From assembly GCF_008831285.2 (NCBI RefSeq), contig NC_045145.1, positions 20,848,040-20,912,039 of the forward strand: a DNA stretch of 64,000 nt. Direction: 5' to 3'. A program made the position numbers and the translations under genes. The notes beneath the pieces are model-generated. The model had not been told where the DNA came from and ran no database searches. It saw nothing but the letters and a program-made list of their open reading frames with translations. Source of the DNA: Nymphaea colorata (Eukaryota; Streptophyta; Magnoliopsida; Nymphaeales; Nymphaeaceae). Of this stretch, positions 39,862-52,460 are shown in pieces; the first letter of the stretch is position 1, and each line of letters starts with the position of its first letter.

Positions 39862-40178
39862 TGATAACCACAACAGCTAGCCTTTCCCTTGTTACCGTCA
39901 GAAGGAAAGAATGTAGCAAGCTAACAAAGACAAATCTGTTATTGTTTGATGAAGGAGATGGAGACGCTGCTGCGAAGTGTATATCCTACTGTAATAACAA
40001 CGAGGAAATTATTAACACGCATTCTCTAGATAGTGAGAGGCAAACATTCATGTAACAAAACTTGGCAAGCCGACCTCAGTCGCACATTGATCGTCTCATA
40101 GTTGCATTGCTTTTTGCTCGGTGGCCTTTGCACGGAACTACATAAATCAGACTTCTCCTCAGTTTTTATTGTTAGTCA
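39862..40178 (+). repeat. 3' LTR of the copia element
   Basis: See the 5' LTR. The part at 39,978-40,066 is kept in block 1 (20,266-20,357). Confidence 0.7.
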
Positions 40179-40815
40179 CATCATTTGGGAATTAGAGTTG
40201 GTCTCTTGAATTAAATGGATGGTTTTTTTTTCTCTTTTTTAAATTTTACAAAGCACTCTAACTTTTGAATGCAAATTGTGTGTGAAAGAGAGAGAAAGAG
40301 CCGACACAATGAGAATTCATTAGCTAAAAGTAGTGATGGGCAGTCACGAAGAAAACAAAAAGTCAGCAACAAAAGCAAAGAAACCACGGAAGAAAGAAAG
40401 AACATAAAAAAGAGAGAATGAAAAGCTAATATGTGGCTGAGCTCAACGTTAGCTAAGGAGAAGTGCAAGATGCACATTAGCCTTCACTAAATAGCTATTT
40501 AATGAAGTTTGTTCATGCAGTTGTATCTATGAACACCACCATTGTTGTTGATGCAGTTGTATCTCTGAACACCATGTTGCTGCACTCCTCTAGATCTGCC
40601 ACGAGATAAGCCACGATTGCTAGGTATATCGTCAAATCAGGAATGGGAAGGCAAAAAGGGACGGGTGTGAGTTGTAACGACGAAGGTCAACTAGAGAAAA
40701 TAATATGGCAAAAGATGAAATTAGTTGAATGTGAAAGCCAAATAACATTGGTTGATTAGATGAAGGCAAGGTGGTGGAGATGGTCAAAGGTGAGATCCAA
40801 CAAGCCAAAAATCCA

Positions 40816-43204
40816 TTAATCTAATGGTGAAGGACCATCGTCATCCTTCAGCCAATCCCAAAAAAATGGATCGCAGAATAAGTCATCAAATTCAGCATCA
40901 TTAAGAAAGAAATCTCCTCCTGGTGCAAACTCCCCTAGGTCCAGATCTCCATGCAGCGATGGCAGATCGGAGCTTGATAGATTTGGCGCAGGAAATTGTT
41001 GTGGCGTCTTCTCAATGTCCAGCGGCTGCGAAGAGCTGGCCGGAGGGTTGAGATTTGGTTCCCTTCGTGGACAGATCTGGCCCAGCAACTCACGCTGTCT
41101 CGTGGAGACTCTGTGAGCTTGCGGCCTGTGGACGACGACGCGAGGAGGTGTTGCTGGGATCTCTCTTGTAGCTGTAGGATTGGCCGAAAACGTTTTAGCC
41201 AAGTGAGAGTTCCAGTAGTTCTTGACGTCGTTGGCCGTCCTCCCAGGTATTCTTCCAGCAATCAGCTTCCATCTTTTTAGGTGAAACGAGTTTCAATTGC
41301 TTAGCCACAATATATAAAAAAAAAAAGGAAACGAAAATATCTAAAGCTATATAACATACATCTTGTTTTTCAGTTTTTTAACACTAAGGTTTATACACTT
41401 TGGCCGGCCGGCCGGCGAAACTTGGCCGTCCACCATCTTTCTAAAAACTGTAATCATACGAACAGTTAAAAAAATATTCAAAGAATGGCAGTAAATTAAG
41501 AAAAACATGCTTTTCCGATGTCGAGATTAATTTTATCAACTTTGTTTCTCGACAAACTTATGATCGTTGATTTTCAAGTGATTATAGAAACCTATGTAAA
41601 CATGAGATTTTATATATATAATCCTTCTTTTTTGGGGTTAAACCTTATGCTTTTGTATGTATCCGTATAATCATATCTGTTGATTAAAACTAAAATGCAT
41701 AACGCGAACAAAAGTCTAAACGGCAGGACGGCAGGCTAGATTTCCTGATACCTTATAATAAGTCGAAGTCTCCGTCCATTTAGTTTGGCGTTTTTAAATC
41801 ATTTTTTGGATGCTTTTGGTGAGAAAGCGCCTATAATATTGATCGCTTTTGGTGTAGTACAGTTTCGCAACACAGTGAGATCTCATTATCTTCTAAGCCT
41901 TAGATATTAACCTGTTTCCCAATAGCCGATGCATTCTGATGATAAGGTCCACTTCATCGGTTGAAAAAAGACCGCGCTTGATGTTTGGACTCAGGTAGTT
42001 CAGCCATCTGAGCCTGCAGCTCTTTCGACACCTTTTCAGGCCTGAAATATCAAGTAACGCACACGACCGTTCAGTAGCTACCCAAGTCTTTAATCATCTA
42101 CATACCAAAGATATATATGAAAAAGATCAACATAACCTTGTTTGCGCCATAGAGACAGAGTCGGAGTCATATATGGGCTAGTCGCCCACACCAGGTTTTT
42201 TTTTTTGTTTTTTAATTAATATCTTTAAATATTTGTTCTTTGGCTTCCTTCATAAAATTGTAGTGACTCTGCCACTGAGAGGAGGAAACCACTCATTCGT
42301 TCCTTCTGGAATTTCATAATAGAAACCACATGCTTCAAGACCACTTGATGACAGAATATATCGCGAGAGTCACTCGATGTCGAAAACAAGTTGCCACAAA
42401 AAGACGAAACTCAATAAATTTGTAGCCAATTATTGTTGGTTTGTCGTTTTTACACAGAAATTAAGAAGAACGAATCAGTTCACTACATTGGTCGCTATTG
42501 AAATCAGAATCATGATCGCCCGTCTTTAATTTCCTCTTCTCATAAATTGCCGGCGCTGGCTGCCAAGGCCAGTCACGCATATAAACCCGTCGAGTGCAGC
42601 AATGCCACTTCTCAGTGCGCCAAGAGAGTAGAACGTTCAGGACACTCACCTGGGTAATCAGGTTCTTCTCTTTAACAAAAAAAAAAACATTTAAAAGGAA
42701 ATTTTCAAAATACCCCGATCCCACCTTCTTTGTCTGGTGGTGCATGCAACTCATTCTCTTTGTTAAGTGATTGAGTGCTCTTCCCCTTGCATGAGGACGA
42801 CAACAAAATGAGAAAACAGGTCACGCTGCCTTTTCCAATCGATCCCATTTTGGTTAGAAATCCTTCCAACTTCAAGGTTCAAAATTAACGATCATTAATC
42901 CAGCGTACCCAAGTGAAATTAAGGAGCTTGTTGGCAGTCGTCCGCTTTCAACCCCTTGGGCTTGATTAGCTACTAGGGGAAAAGAAAGCAAATTGGTTAA
43001 AGATTGAGTATACACGACCGGGGACTTGCCTGATCTGTGGGGAACAAGGTGCCAGTTCCCCTCCCCATACGTCTCCACGCAGTTTCTGAGCAAGCTATCT
43101 TCCTCCTTGCTCCATGCACCTCTCCTTATGCCTGCACCTTCAGCGGCACTACTGCCGACGGCTACCGGAGACATTGCCAAGCGCCTCTGATCTTGTTCTG
43201 GCAC
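40816..43204 (-). CDS. MYB-B: R2R3-MYB activator, subgroup 6 (anthocyanin type)
   Basis: Exons 43030..43204, 41912..42041 (130 nt) and 40816..41272 give 253 aa, collinear with MYB-A and very similar to it, especially in the C-terminal two thirds. It has the same bHLH-contact residues (D90 to R109), the A-N-D-V motif (115-118), the RPQAHR box and the acidic aromatic tail ([12 protein letters not shown], then [10 protein letters not shown]). Differences from A: Leu instead of His after IKRG (residue 83), R3 reads W-K-L-I-A-G-R-I where A has W-T-L-I-A-G-R-M, and the linker before R2 is changed ([10 protein letters not shown]). Intron 1 (988 nt) has a GC donor; intron 2 is 639 nt, about 200 nt longer than in A. 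A TATA box sits at 43,242. The pairing with A fits the block duplication. The role is inferred from the family. Confidence 0.92.
43028..43029 (-). other. GC splice donor of MYB-B intron 1
   Basis: The exon ends TCAG and the intron begins GCAAGT. The acceptor lies at 42,042-42,043. Confidence 0.85.
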
Positions 43205-43241
43205 TTCTTTCTATGCAGCAAACTAGGGTTACATGCATGAA

Positions 43242-43252
43242 CATATATATAG
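43242..43252 (-). promoter_or_regulatory. TATA box of MYB-B
   Basis: On the minus strand it reads CTATATATATG, about 40 nt before the ATG, as in MYB-A. Confidence 0.6.
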
Positions 43253-44430
43253 ACATTTCCTTCACCTTATCGTTGATTGCCTGGTCCGGACGAAAAGTGA
43301 TAGTGGGATCTGCGGCCTTGTTGGTGGATACTACTTGGTCGGTATTAATACCACAAGTTGGATATGCATTCAATTCTCACAGGCAAGCGCCAGAGCTGAG
43401 GACCCGAAATCGAAGTGAGACGACAGTGGATTGTTCACTACTTGCCGCCATGGAAATTGATTATTAGCGTCGCAGGGGCTAAGGTTCATCTCTTTTCGCT
43501 ATCGAAGGAAGGGATGATGAAGCAAAAGCTGCGGTGGGTTCCCAAGTGAGATAAACCTGTACCGTGGTTATTGGTTGTGCAGTTAGTTCTCATCAATAGA
43601 TTGTCCAATCATTGAGCAGAAGTTTTTGCTAAGTCAAACTTAAGGGGCACTCGTATCTAAAAACTAATGAAGTATTTATGGTTGGATGAAACCAAATATG
43701 TGGACTGGTGTACTTGGAAAACTGTGCGGTGGTTACATGTTCACTTTGGGTGCTTAATTACAAATTATAGCATGATTTTTCATATGCAGTATTGTTAACT
43801 ATAAACCAAAAAAAACTGTTTGTAAGGATAACATTGAAAATAAAAACAGATAAAAAACCTACGGAAAACACTTTTTTTAATAAATTACCACCATTCCCTC
43901 CTTTACTGTGGTGGTGTGCCTGGCGCACATAACTTGTTCACTTAATTACTGTCAGCAACTTACCTCTAGAAACGTTGAGGGCGTGTTCGTCGCTCGAGAT
44001 TTCACGAAAAAAGGGAGATCAAATTTCAAGTATCTAAGTTCCATTGTGGTTCGATCAACCCAGGGACCAAATTTCTGACCATTAGGAGCATTTTATGAAT
44101 TTTCCTCCCACATTGTCCTAAATATTTTGAACAGAGAAACTATTTTTCATAAGAGAAACTGAATTATAGTTTCAAAATTTAAATGAGATAACATTATGAG
44201 CAAGACAAAAAAACAAAGATGTTATTTTTCTTCTTAAATGGGTATATTAGTCATAATGATATACATATATGGACCGATTTATCAAATTCTCAAATCTTTT
44301 TTTATAGTTTCATTTTATGTCCCTACAAAAAGTTTTTTTTTTGTATATATCATGAGTATTTTTGTCAGCATGTGTAACCAGCTTCGCCTATTCATCCATA
44401 GGGATTGAAAATCACATCATCATCGCACAT

Positions 44431-44477
<47 letters not shown>
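44431..44477. repeat. (CT)n microsatellite
   Basis: Uninterrupted CT array. Confidence 0.95.
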
Positions 44478-44478
<1 letters not shown>

Positions 44479-45221
44479 AAGTGCAAATTTGAGTTTTAGT
44501 AGTACATTGCATTCATGCATCCCTTCTCCACTGAACTCTCCGTTGAACTGTGGCCAGAGATGACATTCAATGCGCACATGATGATTCTATTGAATTGATT
44601 CAATTGAGACATAAGAAAACGACAACCAGGTCTGAAACTTTGTATCTCACCTGGTAGTGCTAAAATAGTGCTAAAAGAGAGATAAAAGCATGTAAAAAAA
44701 TCAAAGAAAAATTGCAGACGTAGGACAAGGAAATTTCTGCTAATGGGTTACCTGCCACCTTGATCATTGTTGAGACTATTGATATACATTTTTATATGCT
44801 TCCAAAGAAAATGAATCGGTTTTACGCATTGTATAGAAATATAATTCAACTTTACATGTATGTATCATCCAGATATTTTCTTTTGCAGAGAATCACTTGA
44901 AACCAAGACAGACTTCTTGAAGGCTCAATTCCAACAACTTACTTTTAGAGAGCTTCATTTGAATCCAGATTTCGAACTTGAACTTTTATGGGTATGATAA
45001 AGCCATATCTAGAGTCCAGCCATCAAACTAAGACTGTCCATACGAAGCACATGGCTGGTTGAATAAAAAACAAAGACAAAAGTATGTGAAGTGACATTAG
45101 ATGACATAAAGATTTATCATCTTTTTTTTTCTTTATTTTTCTTTCCACCATCCATCATGAAAGATCAAGCAGTTCTATGTAAATTGTTATGTGACTCTAA
45201 AAGCTAGAGTTATGGTTTAAT

Positions 45222-45354
<133 letters not shown>

Positions 45355-45654
45355 AGGTAAAATATGCAATATGTAATTGGATAGCTAAAAGTAAAAAATC
45401 TATTGCCCAAAAAATAGTTGCTATAAGAGCATTCATTAGCAACAACTCATGATGCACTCCCTTAAACGAAGAATCTTTGCCCATGGACTGGCTCTTTCTT
45501 GGTTCTCAACTTGGCAGGAGCCAGTGTACCTGAATATGGGTTTAAAAAAATTCCAACCTGAAATCATAATGTTCGGATGAACCTTCTCCTCACTCAAACA
45601 CCTATATGTATCATGGGTACTAATCTGACTCTTGTTGATAGTTTTGGGCATTGT

Positions 45655-46132
45655 ATGTAACAACCCATCCCATTCCCATATTGGGTTTGTGCAACTTGAA
45701 CTATGGATCCCAACCCATTCCATAGTAGTTTCAATGTCAACCCCAAAAAGATGAAAAGCAAGAGCACTCAATCACTTAACAACCTTTTTATAAGTCCCCC
45801 AAGATTTTTTCACAATCTTATATACATGATCGAACTTTTCAAAGTTGCATGTTACTATTTACATCATTAATGCATATGCAATATGCATGTGAGACTCTAG
45901 GCCCGAGTGTTGAACTGGTTCTAATACTACTGTAACCCAAATCCTACACCAAGTTCATGCTCATGGTTTGTTGGATCTCCACCCACCCATTAATTGTTTC
46001 CATTTTAGCTTCAAAAAGATCAGGAACCATGACAACTAATAATTTAACAGTTCTATTTATAAGTCCCCCAAAATTCCACATAATTTTAGATATGAAACTA
46101 AACTTTTCAAATGGGATTGTTATACAGATCAA
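45655..46132 (-). mobile_element. TRIM-like element, degenerate
   Basis: Two similar stretches start near 45,658 (gtaacaacccatcccattcc) and 45,931 (gtaacccaaatcctacacc), each ending with ctttttataagtcccccaa or its variant, then aacttttcaaa. Between them, ggttctaatactactg is a decayed form of the complement of the primer site found at 38,436. It is the same family type as the cluster at 37,940-38,590. Confidence 0.55.
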
Positions 46133-46489
46133 GCTTGGGTGTTATAGATTTGTATCATATGTTCAACTGAGTTTGAACTAACGACGTTTGAACGGGCCAA
46201 ACATTCACAAGCCTCCCACTTGGATGATTTACAAGCACTTTTGGTGAATATTCCAAGTGCAAGTTAAAAGTTTGTATGAATGATCTAAATAAAACTTGCA
46301 TTTCATTTATGCAATTATATGGACCCCGCACATTTCGATTTCTGAGGTCCTTAACTGCGAACATAGGGAACTAGTTTTGTATGCTGCTTCGTATATATAA
46401 TGAGTGTAAGTTGAATGTAGACTATATTATCAATATCCATAGTTACTGCAATTCCTTTGCATTGCATGTACACAACTGACATTTTTAAT

Positions 46490-46720
46490 CATGTCGTTAT
46501 CTCATACCTCTGTCATTATCTTATATCCATGTAGTTTTTTTGTACCCATCATCTTATCCCTTTGTCATTATCATACTCTCATTTGTTATCTTATACCAAT
46601 TATCTCCTACCCCTGCCAATATCATATTCATGTTGTTATCTCATAGTTACTACCTTATACCCCTGTGGTGAGCTCATATTCATTATATCATACCTCTATT
46701 ATTATTTCATACCGATAGTT
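46490..46720. repeat. Low-order repeat of 'cattatctcatacc' words
   Basis: Irregular repeats of ttatctcataccyctgtcat-type words with spacing of about 25-35 bp. Confidence 0.6.
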
Positions 46721-47549
46721 TGACAAAAAAAAAGTGAAGGCACTTGTTTGCCTTTCAAAGGGCTATATTTGTCATAACGACATGCATATAAAGAATGACA
46801 CAAACAATTCATTTTGAGCTTTATCAAATCCAAAATCTTACTTTTTTGGTTTCCCTTTTTGTCGCTACAAAAATTCTCTTTTTCTATTAATCAGAAGCAT
46901 TTTTCATTATGACTAAATTGGCAAAGGAAAATTTCATGCACATCGGTGGCATATATAACCCGCTTCAGTGAATACACGTATTACATGGTTAAAAAAAAAA
47001 AAGAAAGCCTTTTTTTGTTCCATTGTAAAACCGAAAATGCAATCCTAGACCCTCATGGGATTAAGTAAGTAGCAACAGGTTTTCCCCACTGTGCGCAATT
47101 AAAAACTAATGCAGGGTTACTACTAGTATGGGGGGAGAGAGACAGTCAAAGCATGTGACTTGAAATGAAAACTCTTGGCAGCATTGGATGCCTGATTCAA
47201 ATCAGAAAGTCATTTATTTTTCTCATTTCACTAGTAAAATTAACATGAGAATTCTGTTAATTCCTTTCCAAATTTGAGCTCAAGGAAACATCTGCTTGGA
47301 TTGGCAAACAATAGACTGCAAGGGAAAAGATTTAGCTTTGATTGGTATCTGATCAGATTTCTAATTATTTCAACCCATCCGTTCTTGACATCTCAAAAAG
47401 GTTAATTGCCTATAATTTTAAACTATCATGTTACTGGTGAATATGCAAGTTCAAGATACTAATAATCAACTTGGAGAAGGTTGGTGCAACAGACAGGGCA
47501 GGGACTGATGGGCAGTCCATTTCTACTTCAAATTTGTGGGTCGTCAACT

Positions 47550-49900
47550 TCTTGTGCTATGAAGAGAGGGGCATCAACATCCAAGTTGAAACATTTATAG
47601 TACAGACCTTGAGACATCAAAAGTAGGCTTGGTATCCTAGAAAGATAAGAGCTGGGGAAGGGTGCGGCCTTTGAGACACTTCTTGGGTGGTAGTTGGGAT
47701 GAAATACTCCCTTTTGTTGACCCAAGAAATGTTAATAATTAAATCCAATTGAACTTAATCTGCTCCCACAAACTGATGCCTGCATTACACAAATAGTTTA
47801 TATAAATTGGAGATTCACCAGACAGTACCTAATCAAATGGTTTATAGAGGACCCATTTCGACTCTGCTGTACAAATGGGAATTTTTCAAAAACCACATAT
47901 ATACTCGAAGAATTTAATTTGTAGTGATAAAAGAATGCGCAGATGATAAATTTCCTTCTTGTTGAAAATATACCTTGCCTTCATGCCGTTAATACAAAAC
48001 TAGTATATATTCTCATTACGGAGGATGGTTTGAAGGATAATCGCCATGATAAAATTTTAGCAAGCAAAATTTCAAGGACTTTAATGTGCCACCAACTCTT
48101 GTTTACACCGGATGATGTTTATATTATCCATTACATGACCAAGGTGCAACCTTAAAACACGGAGTGCTATTTATGTCCAGATCCAACAAGATGGATGACA
48201 AAAGGTGAATTAATGAGATTACAAAATCTTGAAATCCAAATGTATAAATAATATTTGATGAGGTTTTAGAAATTTATGGTCCTAACTCTCGCAACCAACA
48301 AAATTCGATCTAGACATGTGACCTTGATATCTTTCTTTGATTAATATGCTTTCATACACCAGCTGAGACAGATATTTTGGCTGCAGGGACACTCATTCAA
48401 TAACACTAATGCTTATAGGGGCAGCAATGTACATAAACAATCAAATATTTCAAATTATTAATATAAAAAATAAATAAACTTTGCAAAGCTGGTGTGGGCG
48501 CAAGTTGCTTACACTAGCCACCACGTGGCTCTGCCACTGATTTCATATTATGAAACGAGTTAAAACATGGAGAAATGTTTGATTTCAAAGAAATATCACT
48601 AACTAGATTCAGTCAATAAAAAAAAAATGAGAGCGAGAGGGAGAGAGAGAGTGAGATGCCATGAGACAGAAAATAGTCACAAATGTCAGTGTGCGCAGGT
48701 GAACTATAATCTCTTCGACAATGTACTGTATATAAAGAGAGGGAGGGAAAAATGAAGCGCCAAACCGTCACAAATCTCAACCTGTTCAGGACCTAACCCC
48801 TTCCATTACATACTATTATTATTTTCATCAAATTAAGGATGATAATACCCCGGTAGATTAAGGAGATAAATTCCAAGGTTATACATGAGATAATATCTTT
48901 CGTGTCAAAGCTAAGTAGGTCTTAGATAATACTACAGTTAACACCCATCAAAGCTATGACATTCATTACGTAAGACATGACCATGAAAAGAGGGGAACTC
49001 CATCAACGGATATGCGGAAGCAAGAATTTCTTCTCTCCCTTCAATAGCTTTATATAGCTCATCTGAAATATATGCTTTGCCCACTTATATGAATAAAGGA
49101 AATATTTTTGACAAAGTTTTCATGCATTTTTCATCTCAAATACTTTTTTCCAGTCATCGTGTTCATTTGTTGAATAGGGATCTTGGTATGGATTCAGATT
49201 TCTCGTCAAAATTATATGCTTGTTGCGAACTCCCTGGCGGAAGAATCTGTAGTGCCAACAAAGCGAGAAAGGAAGATCATCCGGGCAGCCTCTTTACAAG
49301 GTATCCATCAACGTCAACATGATGCATTTATTATACGTTCAGCTTGCTCCGTCGACTGACCATTTATCAAGTATCTCGAGGGAGGGATCGACGTCCCACC
49401 CAAAGTCAATTTCTAATACGGCTCCAGCCATCAAGCAAACGGCTGGTTTTATTGGTCACTTTTCCGGCGATGGGTAGCGGACACGAGCGATGGCCGAGGG
49501 TGTTGGTGTTTAGTCATTTCAGGTGATGAAAACAAGACCGTTTCACAATATGCACAGAGTAATGCCCAAAAGTGCACGATTAGTACGTGAAATATTCCTC
49601 AAGATGCGATTCAACTGGCCGTTGGGTCTTCGTCGGCGTTTTAATATTGCATTAAATGTCCCGGTTGAACTGAATTGGAAGAGCAGAGGGTCGCTTCGAA
49701 TATATAAGTAACGATTGCAGCTAGCCATGGTGTGGTGGCAAATGGTGGCGCGTACTGACAAGGCTAAAAATATGAAAATGACATGGCCATTATCATGCCA
49801 CTTGTTGGCACAGCAGAACTGGCCGGGCTGGTGTAAGGTGAAACTCATAATTTTGGTTTGTCTTGTTTCCAGGACATTATGTTTCTGTGTCATTAGGTGG
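47550..49900. other. Duplicated spacer upstream of MYB-B, no gene
   Basis: Counterpart of 23,160-25,745. It lacks the Mutator-type MITE and so preserves the unfilled target site near 48,877-48,885. Confidence 0.7.
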
Positions 49901-49989
49901 GAGCATCGCTTACTAGTTGTTATACAGCATTGTACCCACAACTGCGATCTTCAGCCATGGGCAAAGGAAAAAGGGTGCAGATAATTAAT

Positions 49990-52460
49990 CTTTGATCGTA
50001 AAAAGGTGGGGAGATCTTAGTTGGCTCCTTCGATTATGCCCTTTAGAAATTAGGGGAACAAGACGGAAGATCCTCTTTTATGAACGTTAACACACTGACA
50101 AAATTCAAGTTTTGTGAAGCGATGCAACGAGCGAGCCTAGCTGAGCCCGAGCTCCACTCAACTCGCATGTTACTCGGCTCGATAAACCAAGTCCGAGCTC
50201 GTAATCGACTCGTTTAAGCTCTTTTACATGAAATAGGGAAACCATTCTCTCCACACCAAATTTCCTTATTTTTTCAAATAACCACCAACGTATCTATTGT
50301 AATCTCTCTTTGATGTGCTCAATTGCTCATTAATCTAATAAGAGAAGTACTCATTTGATGGAACATGGTTCCACAAGGATAAAAAAGTTCTACGCTGACC
50401 AAAGCATCTCATCTGCCTTTAGTTTTGTTCTAAGGATTAAGGAAGCACACAATATATTTGGCTACATAATTTCTCATTCATTTTCTGCATAACTGTGAAA
50501 AGATAAATTAACCATCTATATCCATTCATAAAAAAAGCACATAACATAATGTTGTACAAGCTACTTCAAAAAAAAAATCGCAAGCATCTACACGTACTAG
50601 TATTGCATTATAATTAACAAGCATCTAACAATACCAACATGGAGAAAAATTAAATGACAAAAGAATGTATATATAATGAAGAGCGCTCCCAAAGACATGG
50701 GGAAAAATCTGATTACAACTTATGTATTTCAAAAATTAAACTCAAATACATGTATAAGTGCACAAAACACTCTGTACAAAACAAAATCAAGGTGCAACAA
50801 TTTCTTCTGCCATAATGTTTCACACACAATTTAAGAACCCTGCGTAAACATACTTGGAGTTAGATGCTGAACATAGAACCTTCAATAGTCCCTCTCTCTC
50901 TTTTATGTCATTCTCAAGTACAATACATGACAGTAATTCTTTTGCACAGCAACACATGCACACAATATCACTCGTGTAAATCCAACGAAGGTTTTGCATG
51001 CACTTTTGGAGCAAAAGTAACCAACATTGTGATTTTCATGATTTTGTTTTCAGATCTTATATAATGGAATACGAAATACATACTAACCAGGCCTATTATA
51101 GTCAAAATGCCAACACATTGGTTGCTAACCAATCTTTGCTGTCAATTCAGCAACTTGTAAATGAGATAAAAAATCTTTTCTATTCTTAGGAATCCATCTT
51201 CATCTATGTCTACCTCTAAGTAAGCAAGATTTAGTAAAAAATATGAAGTAAACTCATGGCAGCAATATAAACGATAACATGATACAAAATGAGATGAACG
51301 ATGAACTTAAATAATATAGTTAAACCTGAACTATTCCAAAAAAGTAAATCTAGTTGCATTGTCTTCATTAGGATCCTAAAAACAAGCCATCAATAGTTGA
51401 TTAATAAGCAAATACAATAATACAATATACAAAAACAAATTAACATTGTAAACTTGGTTGAAGATATACTTCCCTTCAGTGATACAAAATTCATATAGAT
51501 AAGGTCGCCATAGTGCTTTATCCAATCGACAGACATCACTCACCAACATAGACATGTCGATGATAAGACCCTTCACAGTCCCCTTTCCAACTGCTCACCA
51601 CCAGTGGCCGTTCAAATCTGACATCATTTAGGCATTCAAATAATTAAGACAGAGACAAATGGGCAAGATTTTCACCTCATCAAATATCTGGCATTACCAA
51701 ATGCATGTTACATTATCTATTTTAATCAGAACAGAATAGAGAACAGAGAGAAGGAATAGATTGGGGCAATGGAAAAAAAGAATCATATAAGAAAAAAAAA
51801 ATGATTCACACAAACTATTTTCAGATAAAATTGAAGCTATAACCACCATCATTTATTACTATCAGCTATAAAGTGCCTGAGCTGCCAAACTCACCAATAT
51901 CAATTTGCTCCTCCTCAACCTACCAAAGGAAAGAAATAAAATGAAGAATAAATATAATCACATAATTCACATCCAAAGCCAATACCAAAAGCAAGACAAA
52001 AATAGCATAACGTATAGGGGGACTCTGCTGAAGTAGCCCAAACGATGGAGACGCAGAGATTGTATACGACTCCCTGTTGGAAAGATCTGTTTTCCCAGAT
52101 TACTGGCACCAATCCCAAGAAATGTAAGAAGAAGAAGACACAGAAGCATCACCTGTAAGGCTGTAACAATGAAGAATGGAATTATCCTCATTGGTTACAA
52201 AATCAAGTCCCTAAACCCCTAAACAAACTTATTAAGTGAAAAACAAAGAGAAGAGATTGGGGCAATGACTGTACTGTGGATTGAAGCAGCACTAACTCTA
52301 AAGCTTTGGCAGGACGAGTGGACAACCTTTGTAATCCCAGGCGCCGGGCCACCGGCAGACCAAGAGAGAGAGAGAGAGAGCGGGAGAGCTGGAGAGGAGA
52401 CCAAGAGCAGGCGCAGCAGAAACCAAACTAGAGCGGCAAAGGCACAAAGCTAAAGGCGAC
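49990..52460. other. Block 2 specific spacer with possible unrecognised exon-like frames
   Basis: A minus-strand stretch near 51,480-51,576 reads GLIIDMSMLVSDVCRL and continues sensibly for a few dozen codons. Another near 52,060-52,191 is a hydrophobic frame (ALQVMLLCLLLLTFLGIG) after a possible tttacag acceptor. Neither belongs to a family I recognise. They could be remnants of one minus-strand gene. Words of the type ctcgagctcgactcgtttaa occur at 50,150-50,220. Confidence 0.25.

Larger units (their letters stand above)
36890..40178 (+). mobile_element. Decayed Ty1/copia LTR retrotransposon
   Basis: Two diverged LTR copies, about 36,890-37,264 and 39,862-40,178, begin tgataa..ca..aacagc and end tttattgttagt. 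A primer-site-like word (gtatcagagg) follows the first. Internal remnants are in the usual copia order. A gag-like start lies at 37,338 (KLDQTNFLTWKAQ in another frame). An integrase end CGFLGYSSKRKGYHS lies near 38,845. A reverse-transcriptase box reading YVED instead of YVDD lies near 38,977. A degraded RNase H region lies around 39,390-39,540, and a tail (TKVLSS) precedes the 3' LTR. Stops and frameshifts are numerous, so it is not active. Confidence 0.82.
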
